Positions 43,284 through 51,413 of a stretch of 64,000 bases of DNA are shown here, in pieces. The number at the start of each line of letters is the position of its first letter. Position 1 is the stretch's first letter. Origin of the DNA: an uncultured Ruminococcus sp. (lineage in GTDB: Bacteria > Bacillota > Clostridia > Oscillospirales > Acutalibacteraceae); assembly GCA_902799245.1 (NCBI GenBank), contig CADBZY010000005.1:51705-115704 (forward strand), read 5' to 3'. Under the pieces are notes generated by a model, which ran no database searches, was not told the origin of the DNA, and worked only from the letters and a program-made list of their open reading frames with translations. The position numbers and the translations under genes were made by a program.

Positions 43284-44123
43284 TTAATTCAGCTTTGCGC
43301 TCAGTTCGTCAAACCGGGCAAGCATTTCGTCAGTCGTCGTGAAGGCGCCGAGGGGATGACGCTGTATTTCCTCGGTGAAATAGCCGTGGAAATCGGTGCC
43401 GCCGGTGAGCAATAGCCCGTTGTCGGCTGCCGCCTGGCGGATGATCGCCATGTGTTCCTGCGTATTTCGCGGGTGGTATAATTCTATTCCGTGAATTCCC
43501 GCGCGAATAAGGTCGCTCATGGTGGTGATGCTGTGGTAGACAGATGGATGCGCCATGACGATGACGCCTCCCGATTCGCGCAGATAACTCATCGCTTCCA
43601 GTGAATCCACCTGATTGACCGGAACATAACAGGTGCCCGTTCTCCGGTTGAAGAGCTTGTGATAAAGCTCACCGTACATCTCGTTGGTATAGCCTGCCTT
43701 CATAAGTGCCAGGATAATATGCTGCTTGCCAAAAAATCCCGAACTGCTCACGCCCTCCATGACCATATCCTCGGTGATGGGGTAGTACTTGGAAACCTTT
43801 TCGAGCATAGCAAGACTTGCATCGGCGCGGTTTCTGGTGATGCGGCTGAGCAGACCGTCCACAGCGTCTCGGTGCTTGATGTTGTAGCATAGAATATGCA
43901 CCTTGTGATCGCGCGCGCGGTCAAAGGTGGAACATTCAACACCGTTGATCACTCTTATTCCCAGTTTTTGACCCATCCCTTCCGCGTCGCAATCCGCAGC
44001 ATAGGTGTCATGATCCGTTATTGCCAGAGCCGAAAGCCCTAATTGCTTGGCGAGCCGTATTACGTACTCCGGTGAATCAGAGCCGTCGGAACGGGTGGTG
44101 TGGCAATGCATATCAGCTGCCAA
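43284..44123 (-). CDS. PHP domain metal-dependent phosphoesterase
   Basis: A 279-residue PHP-domain protein: N-terminal DMHCHTTRSDGS metal motif, LAITDHDT, later VECS, GGVIVMAHPSV and GGTDFHG, all the metal-binding stations of the PHP fold. Relatives (YciV/RnaAM) are 3',5'-nucleotide bisphosphate phosphatases or 5'-3' exonucleases; the closest substrate is not certain. The start is probably TTG 44123: AGGAA spaces 9 bases to it, while the in-frame GTG 44132 touches that site. Confidence 0.85.
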   Translation of the reverse strand: MAADMHCHTTRSDGSDSPEYVIRLAKQLGLSALAITDHDTYAADCDAEGMGQKLGIRVINGVECSTFDRARDHKVHILCYNIKHRDAVDGLLSRITRNRADASLAMLEKVSKYYPITEDMVMEGVSSSGFFGKQHIILALMKAGYTNEMYGELYHKLFNRRTGTCYVPVNQVDSLEAMSYLRESGGVIVMAHPSVYHSITTMSDLIRAGIHGIELYHPRNTQEHMAIIRQAAADNGLLLTGGTDFHGYFTEEIQRHPLGAFTTTDEMLARFDELSAKLN

Positions 44124-44180
44124 AATAATCACTTCCTGAAAAGCATATAAGCACTGAGGTAAAAAAAACCCAGCGCTTAT

Positions 44181-44208
44181 AATTATACACTATGTATACA
44201 TCAAAAAC
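44181..44208 (-). promoter_or_regulatory. Possible promoter of the PHP-ispF unit
   Basis: On the minus strand TTGTTT (44208-44203), 16 bases, TATAAT (44186-44181). The -35 is poor. It lies about 58 bases upstream of the PHP gene. Confidence 0.4.
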
Positions 44209-44262
44209 AAGAACTATTTTAAAAAATTTATCAAAAATCACAATAATTTTATTGAAAAGCGA

Positions 44263-45861
44263 TTAGTTGTTTTGAGCAGAATCACTTTCCATTGGCTTTT
44301 TTGGCAAAGTGACACGGAAAAGCACTCCGTCTGGGGTGTTTTCCGCAGAATAACTCCCTCTGTGAAGATTTACTATAGAACTGACAATTTTCAGTCCTAA
44401 ACCGGAGCCGCCGTATTTTCGGGTGCGGGCCTTGTCCACCTTGTAGAAGCTCTCCCAGATACGGTCGAGACTTTCGTCGGGAATGTGACTTCCGGAATTG
44501 AATACGCTGATGCTCACTTTCTCTTCATCTCCGCTGACCTGTACGGAAATGCTGCCTCCGTCGGGTGTGTGATGCATGGCGTTGGCAAGCAGGTTGTTGA
44601 TTACCTCTTCAATTCGCCCGTAATCCGCGTTGAGCGAGCAGTCGCCGGTTGTGTTGAATTCGGTGGATATTCCGTGGTCGGAAAACACGTAGGACATGGT
44701 CTTGAGACGTTCCTCGGCAAGCTCGGAGAGGCTGAATTCGGAAACATCCATGATGGCGCCGGATTCCAGTTCGGCCAGGTCAAGCAGTCGGGCGGCTAAG
44801 CTGTTGAGCTTGACGGCTTCGTCGTTTATGACGCTGCAATAGTAATCCTTTTCGTCACTGTTTATGTTGAGCTGGAGTCCCTCTGCGTAGCCCATGATAA
44901 TGGCCAGAGGCGTTTTGAATTCATGCGACACGTTCGACAGCAGCTCACGGCGCATAAGGTCAATTCTCTCTTTTTGTTCAATATCCTTCTTAAGCTGCGT
45001 GTTGGCAACGCTGAGCTGGTTAATCTTTGTTTCCAATTCTGACGAAAGGTAATTAATGCTCTCGGCAAGCTGTCCCAGTTCGTCCATGGAGCGGATTTCG
45101 AGTTTGGCGCTGAAATCCATATTTGCTATGCGTTTGGCAGCTTCGTTTATTCTGAGAATGGGCTGGGCGAAATTGGAGCAGAGCACCAGCGACAGAAGTC
45201 CGCTGATGATCATGGCAAAAATGCCAAGCACAAGCGCGTAATCGTTAAATGCGTCTACTGCGTCCTCGATAGCCGAAACAGAGGTATTAATCATAACGTA
45301 ATGATAGGAAATTTCATCGTCCATGGAAACCGGAATGACGGCGAACAGGCTTAGATAGTTGGTGTCGGTTTTCGGATTGCGCCGCTTGCTGATTGCGGGA
45401 GAATCGAGAGTGCCATTGCCGCGGCTTTCCTCGCTCGACATTTCAAAAAGACTGTTGAAAAGCTGCTTGGCCCCTTCGTATTTGTCGATTGGCGTGGTCC
45501 CGGGAAAACCGCTCATTGAGTTGTAGAAAAAATTGAGATGTTCGTCTAAAATGATAATATGAATGTTGTCTGCTTCCTCGATGGATTTCAGCTCCGTACT
45601 GAGAGCGTAGGAGGCTTTGCCGGATTCGTCCGTGTCGGAATAATCAAGCGTTGAGATGGTCTGAAGGGTGGAAATCAGTTTCTTTTCCTTCATGTAGTTG
45701 TAATATGGCTGAAGCAGAAAGGTGTTTGTGGTGAATATGATACCCAAAAAGAACAGTATCACGCCAAATGTAATGAGAAAAAGGCGTACCCGGATGGGAA
45801 GGTTTCCGGTACGCCTGCTGAGATGGATTGATTTTTCACGCAGTGAAAAAAATGACAGCAT
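44263..45861 (-). CDS. Sensor histidine kinase
   Basis: Membrane sensor of a two-component pair, 532 residues. Two spans (about 27-50 and 208-228) enclose an extracellular sensor of about 155 residues; a HAMP domain (about 229-282) leads to the dimerisation helix with phospho-acceptor His 313 in SNVSHEFKTPLA and an ATPase domain with the N box NNLLANAMHHTPDGG and G box YGGSGLGLKIV. The signal is unknown. It begins in a TAATG overlap with the response regulator stop, with GAGGTG ahead. Confidence 0.93.
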   Translation of the reverse strand: MLSFFSLREKSIHLSRRTGNLPIRVRLFLITFGVILFFLGIIFTTNTFLLQPYYNYMKEKKLISTLQTISTLDYSDTDESGKASYALSTELKSIEEADNIHIIILDEHLNFFYNSMSGFPGTTPIDKYEGAKQLFNSLFEMSSEESRGNGTLDSPAISKRRNPKTDTNYLSLFAVIPVSMDDEISYHYVMINTSVSAIEDAVDAFNDYALVLGIFAMIISGLLSLVLCSNFAQPILRINEAAKRIANMDFSAKLEIRSMDELGQLAESINYLSSELETKINQLSVANTQLKKDIEQKERIDLMRRELLSNVSHEFKTPLAIIMGYAEGLQLNINSDEKDYYCSVINDEAVKLNSLAARLLDLAELESGAIMDVSEFSLSELAEERLKTMSYVFSDHGISTEFNTTGDCSLNADYGRIEEVINNLLANAMHHTPDGGSISVQVSGDEEKVSISVFNSGSHIPDESLDRIWESFYKVDKARTRKYGGSGLGLKIVSSIVNLHRGSYSAENTPDGVLFRVTLPKKPMESDSAQNN

Positions 45862-46556
45862 TATTTCACCTCAAGTCTGTAACCCACGCCGCGAACGGTG
45901 ACAATCATGTTGCCCGATTCGCCCAACTTGGAACGAAGCTGCTTTACGTGGGTATCGACGGTGCGGAGATCGCCGAAGTAATCGTAATTCCATACGCCGT
46001 TGAGAATTTTTTCGCGAGAGAGAGCGACGCCCTTGTTGTCGAGGAAATACAGCAGCAGATTGTATTCCTTCGGGGTAAGTTCGAGGGGCTTGTCCTTTAC
46101 GTAAGCCATGTGAGCCACGTCGTCAATACTGACATCGCCGCAGACACGGCGGTTGTCGGTTATCTTGCCGCCGCGCTTGAGCAGCGCCTCCACTCTCGCA
46201 ACCAGCAGGCTGGGGGAGAAGGGCTTTGTGATATAATCATCTGCTCCTAAACGGAAACCGCCGAGCTGATCGCTTTCGGTGCTCTTGGCTGTCAGCAGAA
46301 TGATCGGCACGTTGCTTTTGCGGCGTATCTCGGAGAGTACTGTCCATCCGTCGAGTACGGGCATCATAACGTCAAGTATAATGAGATCAGGCGGTGTATC
46401 CTGATTTGCTATCCTGAGAGCTTCACCGCCGTCGGCCGCTTCAATGATTTCGTACCCTTTGCGGGAAAGAAAATCTCCGACAAGCTTTCTTATTCTGTCC
46501 TCGTCATCGGCAACAAGTATTGTCAGTGCGCTGCCTGTCGAATTGATATTGCTCAT
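45861..46556 (-). CDS. OmpR/PhoB-family response regulator
   Basis: A 231-residue regulator with a receiver domain (ILVADDEDRI, phospho-Asp 62 in LIILDVMMPVLDG, ITKPF with the switch Lys) and a C-terminal OmpR-type winged helix (ELTPKEYNLLLYFLDNKG, TVDTHVKQLRSKLGE, VRGVGYRLE). GAGGTG about 9 bases before ATG 46556. A TATAAT on this strand at 46667-46662 may be its -10. It is encoded first in the pair with the sensor kinase. Confidence 0.94.
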   Translation of the reverse strand: MSNINSTGSALTILVADDEDRIRKLVGDFLSRKGYEIIEAADGGEALRIANQDTPPDLIILDVMMPVLDGWTVLSEIRRKSNVPIILLTAKSTESDQLGGFRLGADDYITKPFSPSLLVARVEALLKRGGKITDNRRVCGDVSIDDVAHMAYVKDKPLELTPKEYNLLLYFLDNKGVALSREKILNGVWNYDYFGDLRTVDTHVKQLRSKLGESGNMIVTVRGVGYRLEVK

Positions 46557-46710
46557 AAATAACACCTCAGATGTATGTATAGAAATCAAATAAATCACAT
46601 TAAATAGTCATTCAGGCTTCATAATGTTATGTAAAATTTATAATGACATGCCCACTCTTTTATTATACATCAGATTAATGTGTTAAAGTTATTGTCTGTA
46701 TGAAATTTTC

Positions 46711-47295
46711 TTAAGAATTGTGTGATGATAAAGTGATGATGCCCGCTGAATCCGCATAATAAGCGGCTTTAGCGGCGATTTCTGTCTCTATGTCTGAAAT
46801 TGAACCATTCTTGTCGGTGTCGTTAAGAGTTACTTGACAAAGCAATTCGCAGTTGGTCACAGTGAATATCTTCTTCAATTGCTGCGCGGCCAATACACCG
46901 TCCTCTTCCTTAGAACCTGCCGACAGCAGCAGAGCGACCGGACGGTACTTGGCAATCGGGGGGCGCTTATGCAGGAAGAACCTCGCGCTGTAATAGCGCT
47001 GCATTCTGTCGATGATCGCCTTCATCGGAGCAGGAAAGGACATGTTGTAAACAGGTGAGGCGATGATGATGCCGTCGCAGGCTTCAAAATCCGCAAAGAA
47101 TCCGTCCATATCTCCGATGGCGCAGCCCTCGAATTCACGGCAGGCGCGGCAGTCGGTGCATGGGGCGTAGTTTTTTTCATATGCGTCGTAATGAGCAAAC
47201 CGTGCGCTGAATCCGGCCGTAAAACGTCGCAGAAGCTCGGCGGAACAGCCGTCCTTGCGCGGGCCGCCGCTTATGGTCAGAATAAAGGGCTTCAT
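46711..47295 (-). CDS. Flavodoxin-fold NAD(P)H-dependent oxidoreductase/iron-sulfur flavoprotein-like
   Basis: A 194-residue protein of the FMN reductase/flavodoxin-like family: FMN-phosphate loop TISGGPRKDGCSAEL, Cys-rich segment APCTDCRACREFEGCAIGD, and SPVYNMSFPAPMKAIIDRMQ. The Cys set resembles the iron-sulfur flavoprotein group, so an Fe-S cluster is possible. The gene overlaps or abuts pyrB: an ATG at 47304 overlaps the pyrB stop as ATGA, but the family N-terminus suggests ATG 47295. Translational coupling to pyrB is likely. Electron partner unknown. Confidence 0.85.
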   Translation of the reverse strand: MKPFILTISGGPRKDGCSAELLRRFTAGFSARFAHYDAYEKNYAPCTDCRACREFEGCAIGDMDGFFADFEACDGIIIASPVYNMSFPAPMKAIIDRMQRYYSARFFLHKRPPIAKYRPVALLLSAGSKEEDGVLAAQQLKKIFTVTNCELLCQVTLNDTDKNGSISDIETEIAAKAAYYADSAGIITLSSHNS

Positions 47296-47300
47296 AAAGC

Positions 47301-48368
47301 TCATTCCGGATGGTGCTCGCAGTAGGCGCACACCTTGCCCTTGGGGGTGTCGATGGACATGGGAGGGAGATAGGTTTCTATCTGCGTTATGCATTTAGGA
47401 TTGTGGCAGACAAAGCCGGGGTCGGTGATCGGTTTTTCGGGCTGACGGCTTTCGTGTTCGGAGGTGAGCCGGATAATGAGCGCCATTCTGCCGTACATGC
47501 CATAGAGCGTCTGTTTGAAGTAATAGGCTCTGGGGTCGTCGTCCACCTCGTAGGAAATCTCGTCCACGCGGGGCAGAGGATGCAGTACGCAGAGATCGGG
47601 CTTTCCGAGAGCCATCTTTCTGCCGTCGAGCACATAAACGCCCTTCTGCGCTTCGAATTCCGCCTGGTTTGTGAAGCGTTCACGCTGGATGCGTGTCATG
47701 TATAGCACGTCGAGATAGGAAATAGCCTCCTCGATAGTGCGCACTTCGGTGAATTGGCAGCCGCAGGCTGTGACGTAGTCCTTAATGTACTGCGGCATTG
47801 CAAGCTCAGGGGTGGAAATGAACACAAAGGAATTGCCTCCGTAGCGCGCCATGCATTTGCAGAGGGAATGAACCGTTCTGCCGTTGGCGAGGTCGCCGCA
47901 CATGCCGATAACGAGGTTGTCCATTCTATGAGCGACGTTGCGGAGCGTTACCACGTCGGTGAGCGTCTGGGTCGGATGAAGATGTCCTCCGTCGCCGGCG
48001 TTGACTACCGGCACGCTTGAGTAGAGCGAGGCCGCCATTGCCGCCCCTTCGACAGGGTGACGTATGGTGAGAATATCGGTGTAGCCGCTCAGCACGGTAA
48101 CGGTGTCTTTCAGACTCTCGCCCTTTGCCACGGAAGTTGCGCCGGGATTGTCGAATCCGATGATCTTACCGCCGAGCCGGAGCATTGCCGACTGAAAGGA
48201 CATCTGCGTGCGGGTGGACGGCTCGTAGAAGAGTGTGGCCATCAGCTTGTCCCGGCACGCGCTGCTGTAGTGGGATGGGTGACGGCTGATGCGGCACGCC
48301 ATGTCCACTATATCATCCAGCTCCTCGAGAGTGAGCTGATTCAGGTCGATCAGATTTCTTACGGACAT
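47301..48368 (-). CDS. pyrB: Aspartate carbamoyltransferase with a C-terminal PyrI-like zinc domain
   Basis: Makes carbamoyl-aspartate in pyrimidine synthesis. The 355-residue protein has the carbamoyl-phosphate motif FYEPSTRTQMSFQSAML (STRT 51-54), HPTQTLTDVVTL and LHPLPRVDEI. After about residue 310 comes an extra segment with Cys 321, 326, 347 and 350 in the pattern C-x4-C and C-x2-C (VCHNPKCI, VCAYCEH), which copies the zinc ribbon of the regulatory subunit PyrI. The allosteric nucleotide domain of PyrI is not attached, and no pyrI is adjacent. In the E. coli enzyme that ribbon makes the catalytic-regulatory contact; here it may stabilise the trimer or contact a partner. GGGGG precedes the ATG. 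Confidence 0.93.
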   Translation of the reverse strand: MSVRNLIDLNQLTLEELDDIVDMACRISRHPSHYSSACRDKLMATLFYEPSTRTQMSFQSAMLRLGGKIIGFDNPGATSVAKGESLKDTVTVLSGYTDILTIRHPVEGAAMAASLYSSVPVVNAGDGGHLHPTQTLTDVVTLRNVAHRMDNLVIGMCGDLANGRTVHSLCKCMARYGGNSFVFISTPELAMPQYIKDYVTACGCQFTEVRTIEEAISYLDVLYMTRIQRERFTNQAEFEAQKGVYVLDGRKMALGKPDLCVLHPLPRVDEISYEVDDDPRAYYFKQTLYGMYGRMALIIRLTSEHESRQPEKPITDPGFVCHNPKCITQIETYLPPMSIDTPKGKVCAYCEHHPE

Positions 48369-48387
48369 TTTTTATACCCCCATCAAG

Positions 48388-48449
48388 CGCTCACTTAAAG
48401 AATATTGAATGGTAAGAGATAATATCGGAGCGCTTCGCGCTGAAAATAA
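48388..48449 (+). repeat. Dispersed palindromic intergenic element, copy 3
   Basis: On the plus strand: CGCTCACTTAAAGAATA, A/T-rich middle, then GGAGCGCTTCGCGCTG and AAAATAA. It lies inside the leader between the pyrB promoter and pyrB, opposite in direction to pyrB. Confidence 0.7.
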
Positions 48450-48484
48450 GCGGTTCGATAGCAAAGATAACAGCTAACGGCTAC

Positions 48485-48513
48485 ATTATACCACACATAG
48501 AGCGCAAAGGCAA
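48485..48513 (-). promoter_or_regulatory. Promoter of pyrB
   Basis: On the minus strand TTGCCT (48513-48508), 17-base spacer, TATAAT (48490-48485). The leader to pyrB is about 110 bases and includes the dispersed element; no PyrR-binding attenuator is recognised. The rest of the 301-base gap to the sigma-factor gene (48514-48669) is A/T-rich and shows no gene. Confidence 0.7.
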
Positions 48514-48669
48514 TATTTTTTTGATGGTGATGTGAACGATTACTCATTAAAAATGCGGCAAAAATATGTTGCATTTTTTCGTCGGATATGAGAAAATAAA
48601 AACAGAATACCAAAAGTCAACCATTTTAAGTTTTAAAATGTTATATCTACAGGTGGGAAGTGATGGTTT

Positions 48670-49212
48670 ATGTCCGGGGCAAGGATAGACGGACGCACTG
48701 CCGACGCGCTTATTCTGAAAATAGCCGAGGGCGATATGTCTGCCCTCGAATCGCTTTACAACGCCATGTACGGCGAGATATTCGCCTATCTCCGTTCCAT
48801 GCTTGGCAGCGATATACAGAGCGCGGAAGATCTGGCACAGGATACATTCATCAGGGTTTACAGGTACGCGCCGAAGTTCGCCGCGATGGGACAGGGGCGC
48901 GCCTGGGTCTACCGAATCGCGGGAAGGCTTGCGTTCACGCATCTCAGCCGTAATTCCTCTGTTTCCGGCGAGCTTGACGCGAAAATGCCCGCGAATGATG
49001 ATGTTGAGGAAAGTGCCGTCAATTCCCGCGCCATTGCGGAGGCAATGGCTGCCTTATCGCCGGAGGAAAAACAGGTAGTATCGCTGCACGCGGTTTCCGG
49101 ACTGACACTCAGGGAGATCGCCGAGATTCTCGGGCAGCCGATTGGCACTGTCAAATGGCGTCACGCCGAGGCAGTCAAAAAGCTGCGCGCGCTGCTTGGT
49201 GACAACAATTGA
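48670..49212 (+). CDS. ECF-type RNA polymerase sigma factor
   Basis: A 180-residue sigma-70 family protein with region 2 (LYNAMYGEIFAYLRSMLG, AEDLAQDTFIRVYRYAPKFA, GRAWVYRIAGRLAF) and region 4 (LSPEEKQVVSLHAVSGLTLR, IAEILGQPIGTVKWRHAEAV). It is followed after 15 bases by a single-span protein that is probably its membrane anti-sigma factor, so an envelope stress or similar signal is likely. The ribosome binding site is a loose GGGAAG. Target genes are unknown. Confidence 0.92.
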   Translation: MSGARIDGRTADALILKIAEGDMSALESLYNAMYGEIFAYLRSMLGSDIQSAEDLAQDTFIRVYRYAPKFAAMGQGRAWVYRIAGRLAFTHLSRNSSVSGELDAKMPANDDVEESAVNSRAIAEAMAALSPEEKQVVSLHAVSGLTLREIAEILGQPIGTVKWRHAEAVKKLRALLGDNN

Positions 49213-49227
49213 AGGGAGGCGGCATCT

Positions 49228-49689
49228 ATGACAGACAACGGTGAATTATGCAATATAGAAAAAGCAATTGGCGACTCTCAGAACAGAGGCGTTTCCCCTT
49301 CTGCACCGCCCTTTGCGGAGATTGCCGGCAGAATTGCTGCCGGAGAGCCGCAGGAGAACTTTGAGGAATTCTTTGCGGGGGAAATTGTGCCTGTGCAGGC
49401 TGTTCGTCGAAAGAAAAAATCAAACTGGAAACTATTCGCCGGGGCAGCGGCAGCCGCACTGGTATTGTTTATCGGAGGCGGAGCGGTACTCAGGGCAATG
49501 CTGAACGGCTCCCTGTACGAGGCAGAATCAACTGCTGATGACGCCATGTATTATGATCGTCTGGAAGACAACGGACAAAAATCAATAGAAAACGCCGCCG
49601 CTGAAGACAGCGAGTGTTTGCAGGATAAAGTGTCTGATTCCGATCTGGACGAATCGGATGATTCATTATCATCCGATTCGTCACGGTGA
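49228..49689 (+). CDS. Single-span membrane protein, probable anti-sigma factor
   Basis: A 153-residue protein: cytosolic N-terminus of about 68 residues, one span (about 70-88: WKLFAGAAAAALVLFIGGGA) and an acidic Ser/Asp-rich extracellular tail. No zinc anti-sigma motif (HxxxCxxC) is present; the anti-sigma call rests on topology and on the position 15 bases after the ECF sigma gene. GGGAGG lies about 9 bases before the ATG. Its last codons lie in a perfect palindrome. Confidence 0.7.
   Translation: MTDNGELCNIEKAIGDSQNRGVSPSAPPFAEIAGRIAAGEPQENFEEFFAGEIVPVQAVRRKKKSNWKLFAGAAAAALVLFIGGGAVLRAMLNGSLYEAESTADDAMYYDRLEDNGQKSIENAAAEDSECLQDKVSDSDLDESDDSLSSDSSR
49650..49680. repeat. Perfect 12-bp palindrome at the end of the anti-sigma gene
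   Basis: CGAATCGGATGA (49650-49661) and TCATCCGATTCG (49669-49680) with a 7-base loop; it encodes DESDDSLSSDS just before the stop codon. No T run follows, so it is not a standard terminator. Confidence 0.85.
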
Positions 49690-49907
49690 ATGACTGAAAT
49701 GAAAAAAGCATAGCGCAGCGCCCCTCGCTGCAACGCACTCCGATTCAAAATGTACCCGGGCGCAACAGATTCAAGTGTAAAACCAAGACCTGCCTTGCCC
49801 CCGAGTGGAGAAAAAGCCCCTTCATTAACCCTCCAAAAATCCCTGATTTACGCTGTTTTCGAAATTTACAATTGCCTAACAATTCATACAAAAGGAGAAA
49901 AACTATA

Positions 49908-50477
49908 ATGAAGCTCTTGATAGCATCCGATATTCACGGCTCGGCTTATTACTGCGAGCTTATGCTGAAGGCATTTGAAGAAGAGCAGGCCGACAGACTG
50001 CTGCTTTTGGGGGATATACTTTATCACGGGCCGAGGAACGATCTTCCGCGCGACTATGCGCCGAAGAAGGTAATTGAGCAGCTGAGGCCGTTCAATGACA
50101 GAATATTCTGCGTCCGAGGCAACTGCGATGCGGATATTGATCTGGCTGTCCTGCCCTTCCCGATGGCTGCCGACTGCGCTCTTTTGCCGATCGGGGAGAA
50201 AATGATGTACGTCACTCACGGCCACATTTACAACCCCGAAAAACTTCCGTCGCTGCGCAAGGGCGATATGCTGCTTTACGGACACACGCACCTTCCCGCG
50301 CTGCGGGAGGTAAGGAATATTATGTGCATCAATCCCGGATCCGTGTCGCTTCCGAAGGGCGGCAGCAGACACAGCTGTATTCTGCTGAGAGACGGTATCT
50401 TCGGCTGGAAGGATATAGAAACGGGCGATTACTTCCGGCATTACGATTCTCTTGGAGAAGAAAAGCAGAACGGCTGA
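49908..50477 (+). CDS. YfcE-like metallophosphodiesterase
   Basis: A 189-residue calcineurin-like phosphoesterase: LIASDIHGSAYYCE, LLLGDILYHGPRN, VRGNCDAD, VTHGHIYNPE and YGHTHLPALR cover the two-metal active site. YfcE of E. coli hydrolyses phosphodiesters in vitro; its cellular substrate is unknown. AAAGGAG lies about 12 bases before ATG 49908. Its upstream region (49690-49907) holds a small palindrome AGCGCAGCG/CGCTGC but no gene. Confidence 0.92.
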   Translation: MKLLIASDIHGSAYYCELMLKAFEEEQADRLLLLGDILYHGPRNDLPRDYAPKKVIEQLRPFNDRIFCVRGNCDADIDLAVLPFPMAADCALLPIGEKMMYVTHGHIYNPEKLPSLRKGDMLLYGHTHLPALREVRNIMCINPGSVSLPKGGSRHSCILLRDGIFGWKDIETGDYFRHYDSLGEEKQNG

Positions 50478-50560
50478 TGATTCAGTATGTAGTAATTTAG
50501 TAATAATCGGCAGACTCCGATAATAGATATTTACAAGATTATTGTCGGAGGTAAATTGCT

Positions 50561-51295
50561 GTGACTAAAATAATACATATCCGCGCAAGACATTGGTTCT
50601 TGCTTTTCACCGTCTTTGCACTTACCGCGTCGCTGCTTCTGTCGGGAGAGAAGCATACCGTTTCTGTGCAGGGGCAGACAATTCAGGCAGGGGACAACGG
50701 CAGGATCATTCTGATTGACCCGGGACACGGCGGTTTCGACGGCGGAGCCGTGGGCGTAAACGGAACCGTTGAAAAGAACGTGAATTTAGCTATATCGCTT
50801 AAACTGCGGGATATGCTGAATGACGCGGGTTTTACCGTGGTAATGACCCGTGAATCCGACTGCGCTCTGAATGATACGGGAGATACGACAATACGCAAGC
50901 GCAAGATCAGCGATATGCGCGCGCGTCTGAATCTCACGAAGCTCTATCCCGGTTCGGTTTTGATCAGCATTCATCAGAACAAGCTGTCGGGTGACAGCAG
51001 GGTTCACGGCGCGCAGATTTTCTTTTCGCCCAACGAGCCTTCTTCGAAAGAGCTTGCGCAGAGCATACAGAGCGAATTCAACAGCCGTATTCAGCCTGAA
51101 AAGCCGCGGGAGGTTGTCAAGACCGGGAAAAATCTATATCTGTTTTATCACGCTCAAAACACGGCTGTGCTGTGCGAGTGCGGCTTTTTGTCCAATCCCG
51201 AGGAGGAGGCGCTTCTTTGTACCGACGAATACCAGTACAAGGCGGCTTACTGCATATACAGCGGTCTTCTTCAATGGTACGGCGGCAACACCTGA
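50561..51295 (+). CDS. cwlD: N-acetylmuramoyl-L-alanine amidase, CwlD type
   Basis: A zinc amidase_3 of 244 residues with an N-terminal membrane anchor/signal (about 10-28). Zinc and catalytic residues are in LIDPGHGGFDGGAVG (His), VEKNVNLAISLKL (Glu), ISIHQNK (His) and LCECGFLSNPEEE (Glu). The length and single-domain form match CwlD, which strips side peptides from muramic acid during cortex formation in spores. This is the main sign that the organism sporulates or descends from a spore-former. The start is GTG 50561 with CGGAGG 9 bases upstream. Confidence 0.88.
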   Translation: MTKIIHIRARHWFLLFTVFALTASLLLSGEKHTVSVQGQTIQAGDNGRIILIDPGHGGFDGGAVGVNGTVEKNVNLAISLKLRDMLNDAGFTVVMTRESDCALNDTGDTTIRKRKISDMRARLNLTKLYPGSVLISIHQNKLSGDSRVHGAQIFFSPNEPSSKELAQSIQSEFNSRIQPEKPREVVKTGKNLYLFYHAQNTAVLCECGFLSNPEEEALLCTDEYQYKAAYCIYSGLLQWYGGNT

Positions 51296-51413
51296 TTGAT
51301 GCGGAAGAATTCATATAATAATCATATTTTTTTCGCCTTTTTATGATAATATTATTAGTGTAAAGTGCTTGCTAATTATTATCACGAAAACGGAGGCTCT
51401 TATAGCTGGATCA

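Noticed and set aside
48369..48484. PyrR attenuator in the pyrB leader
   Set aside because: The only strong hairpin is the dispersed palindromic element, and no PyrR-binding consensus or T-tailed terminator is present.
49690..49907. Possible small RNA or gene between the anti-sigma gene and yfcE
   Set aside because: Contains a small GCGC palindrome only; no promoter, terminator or frame with a start signal.
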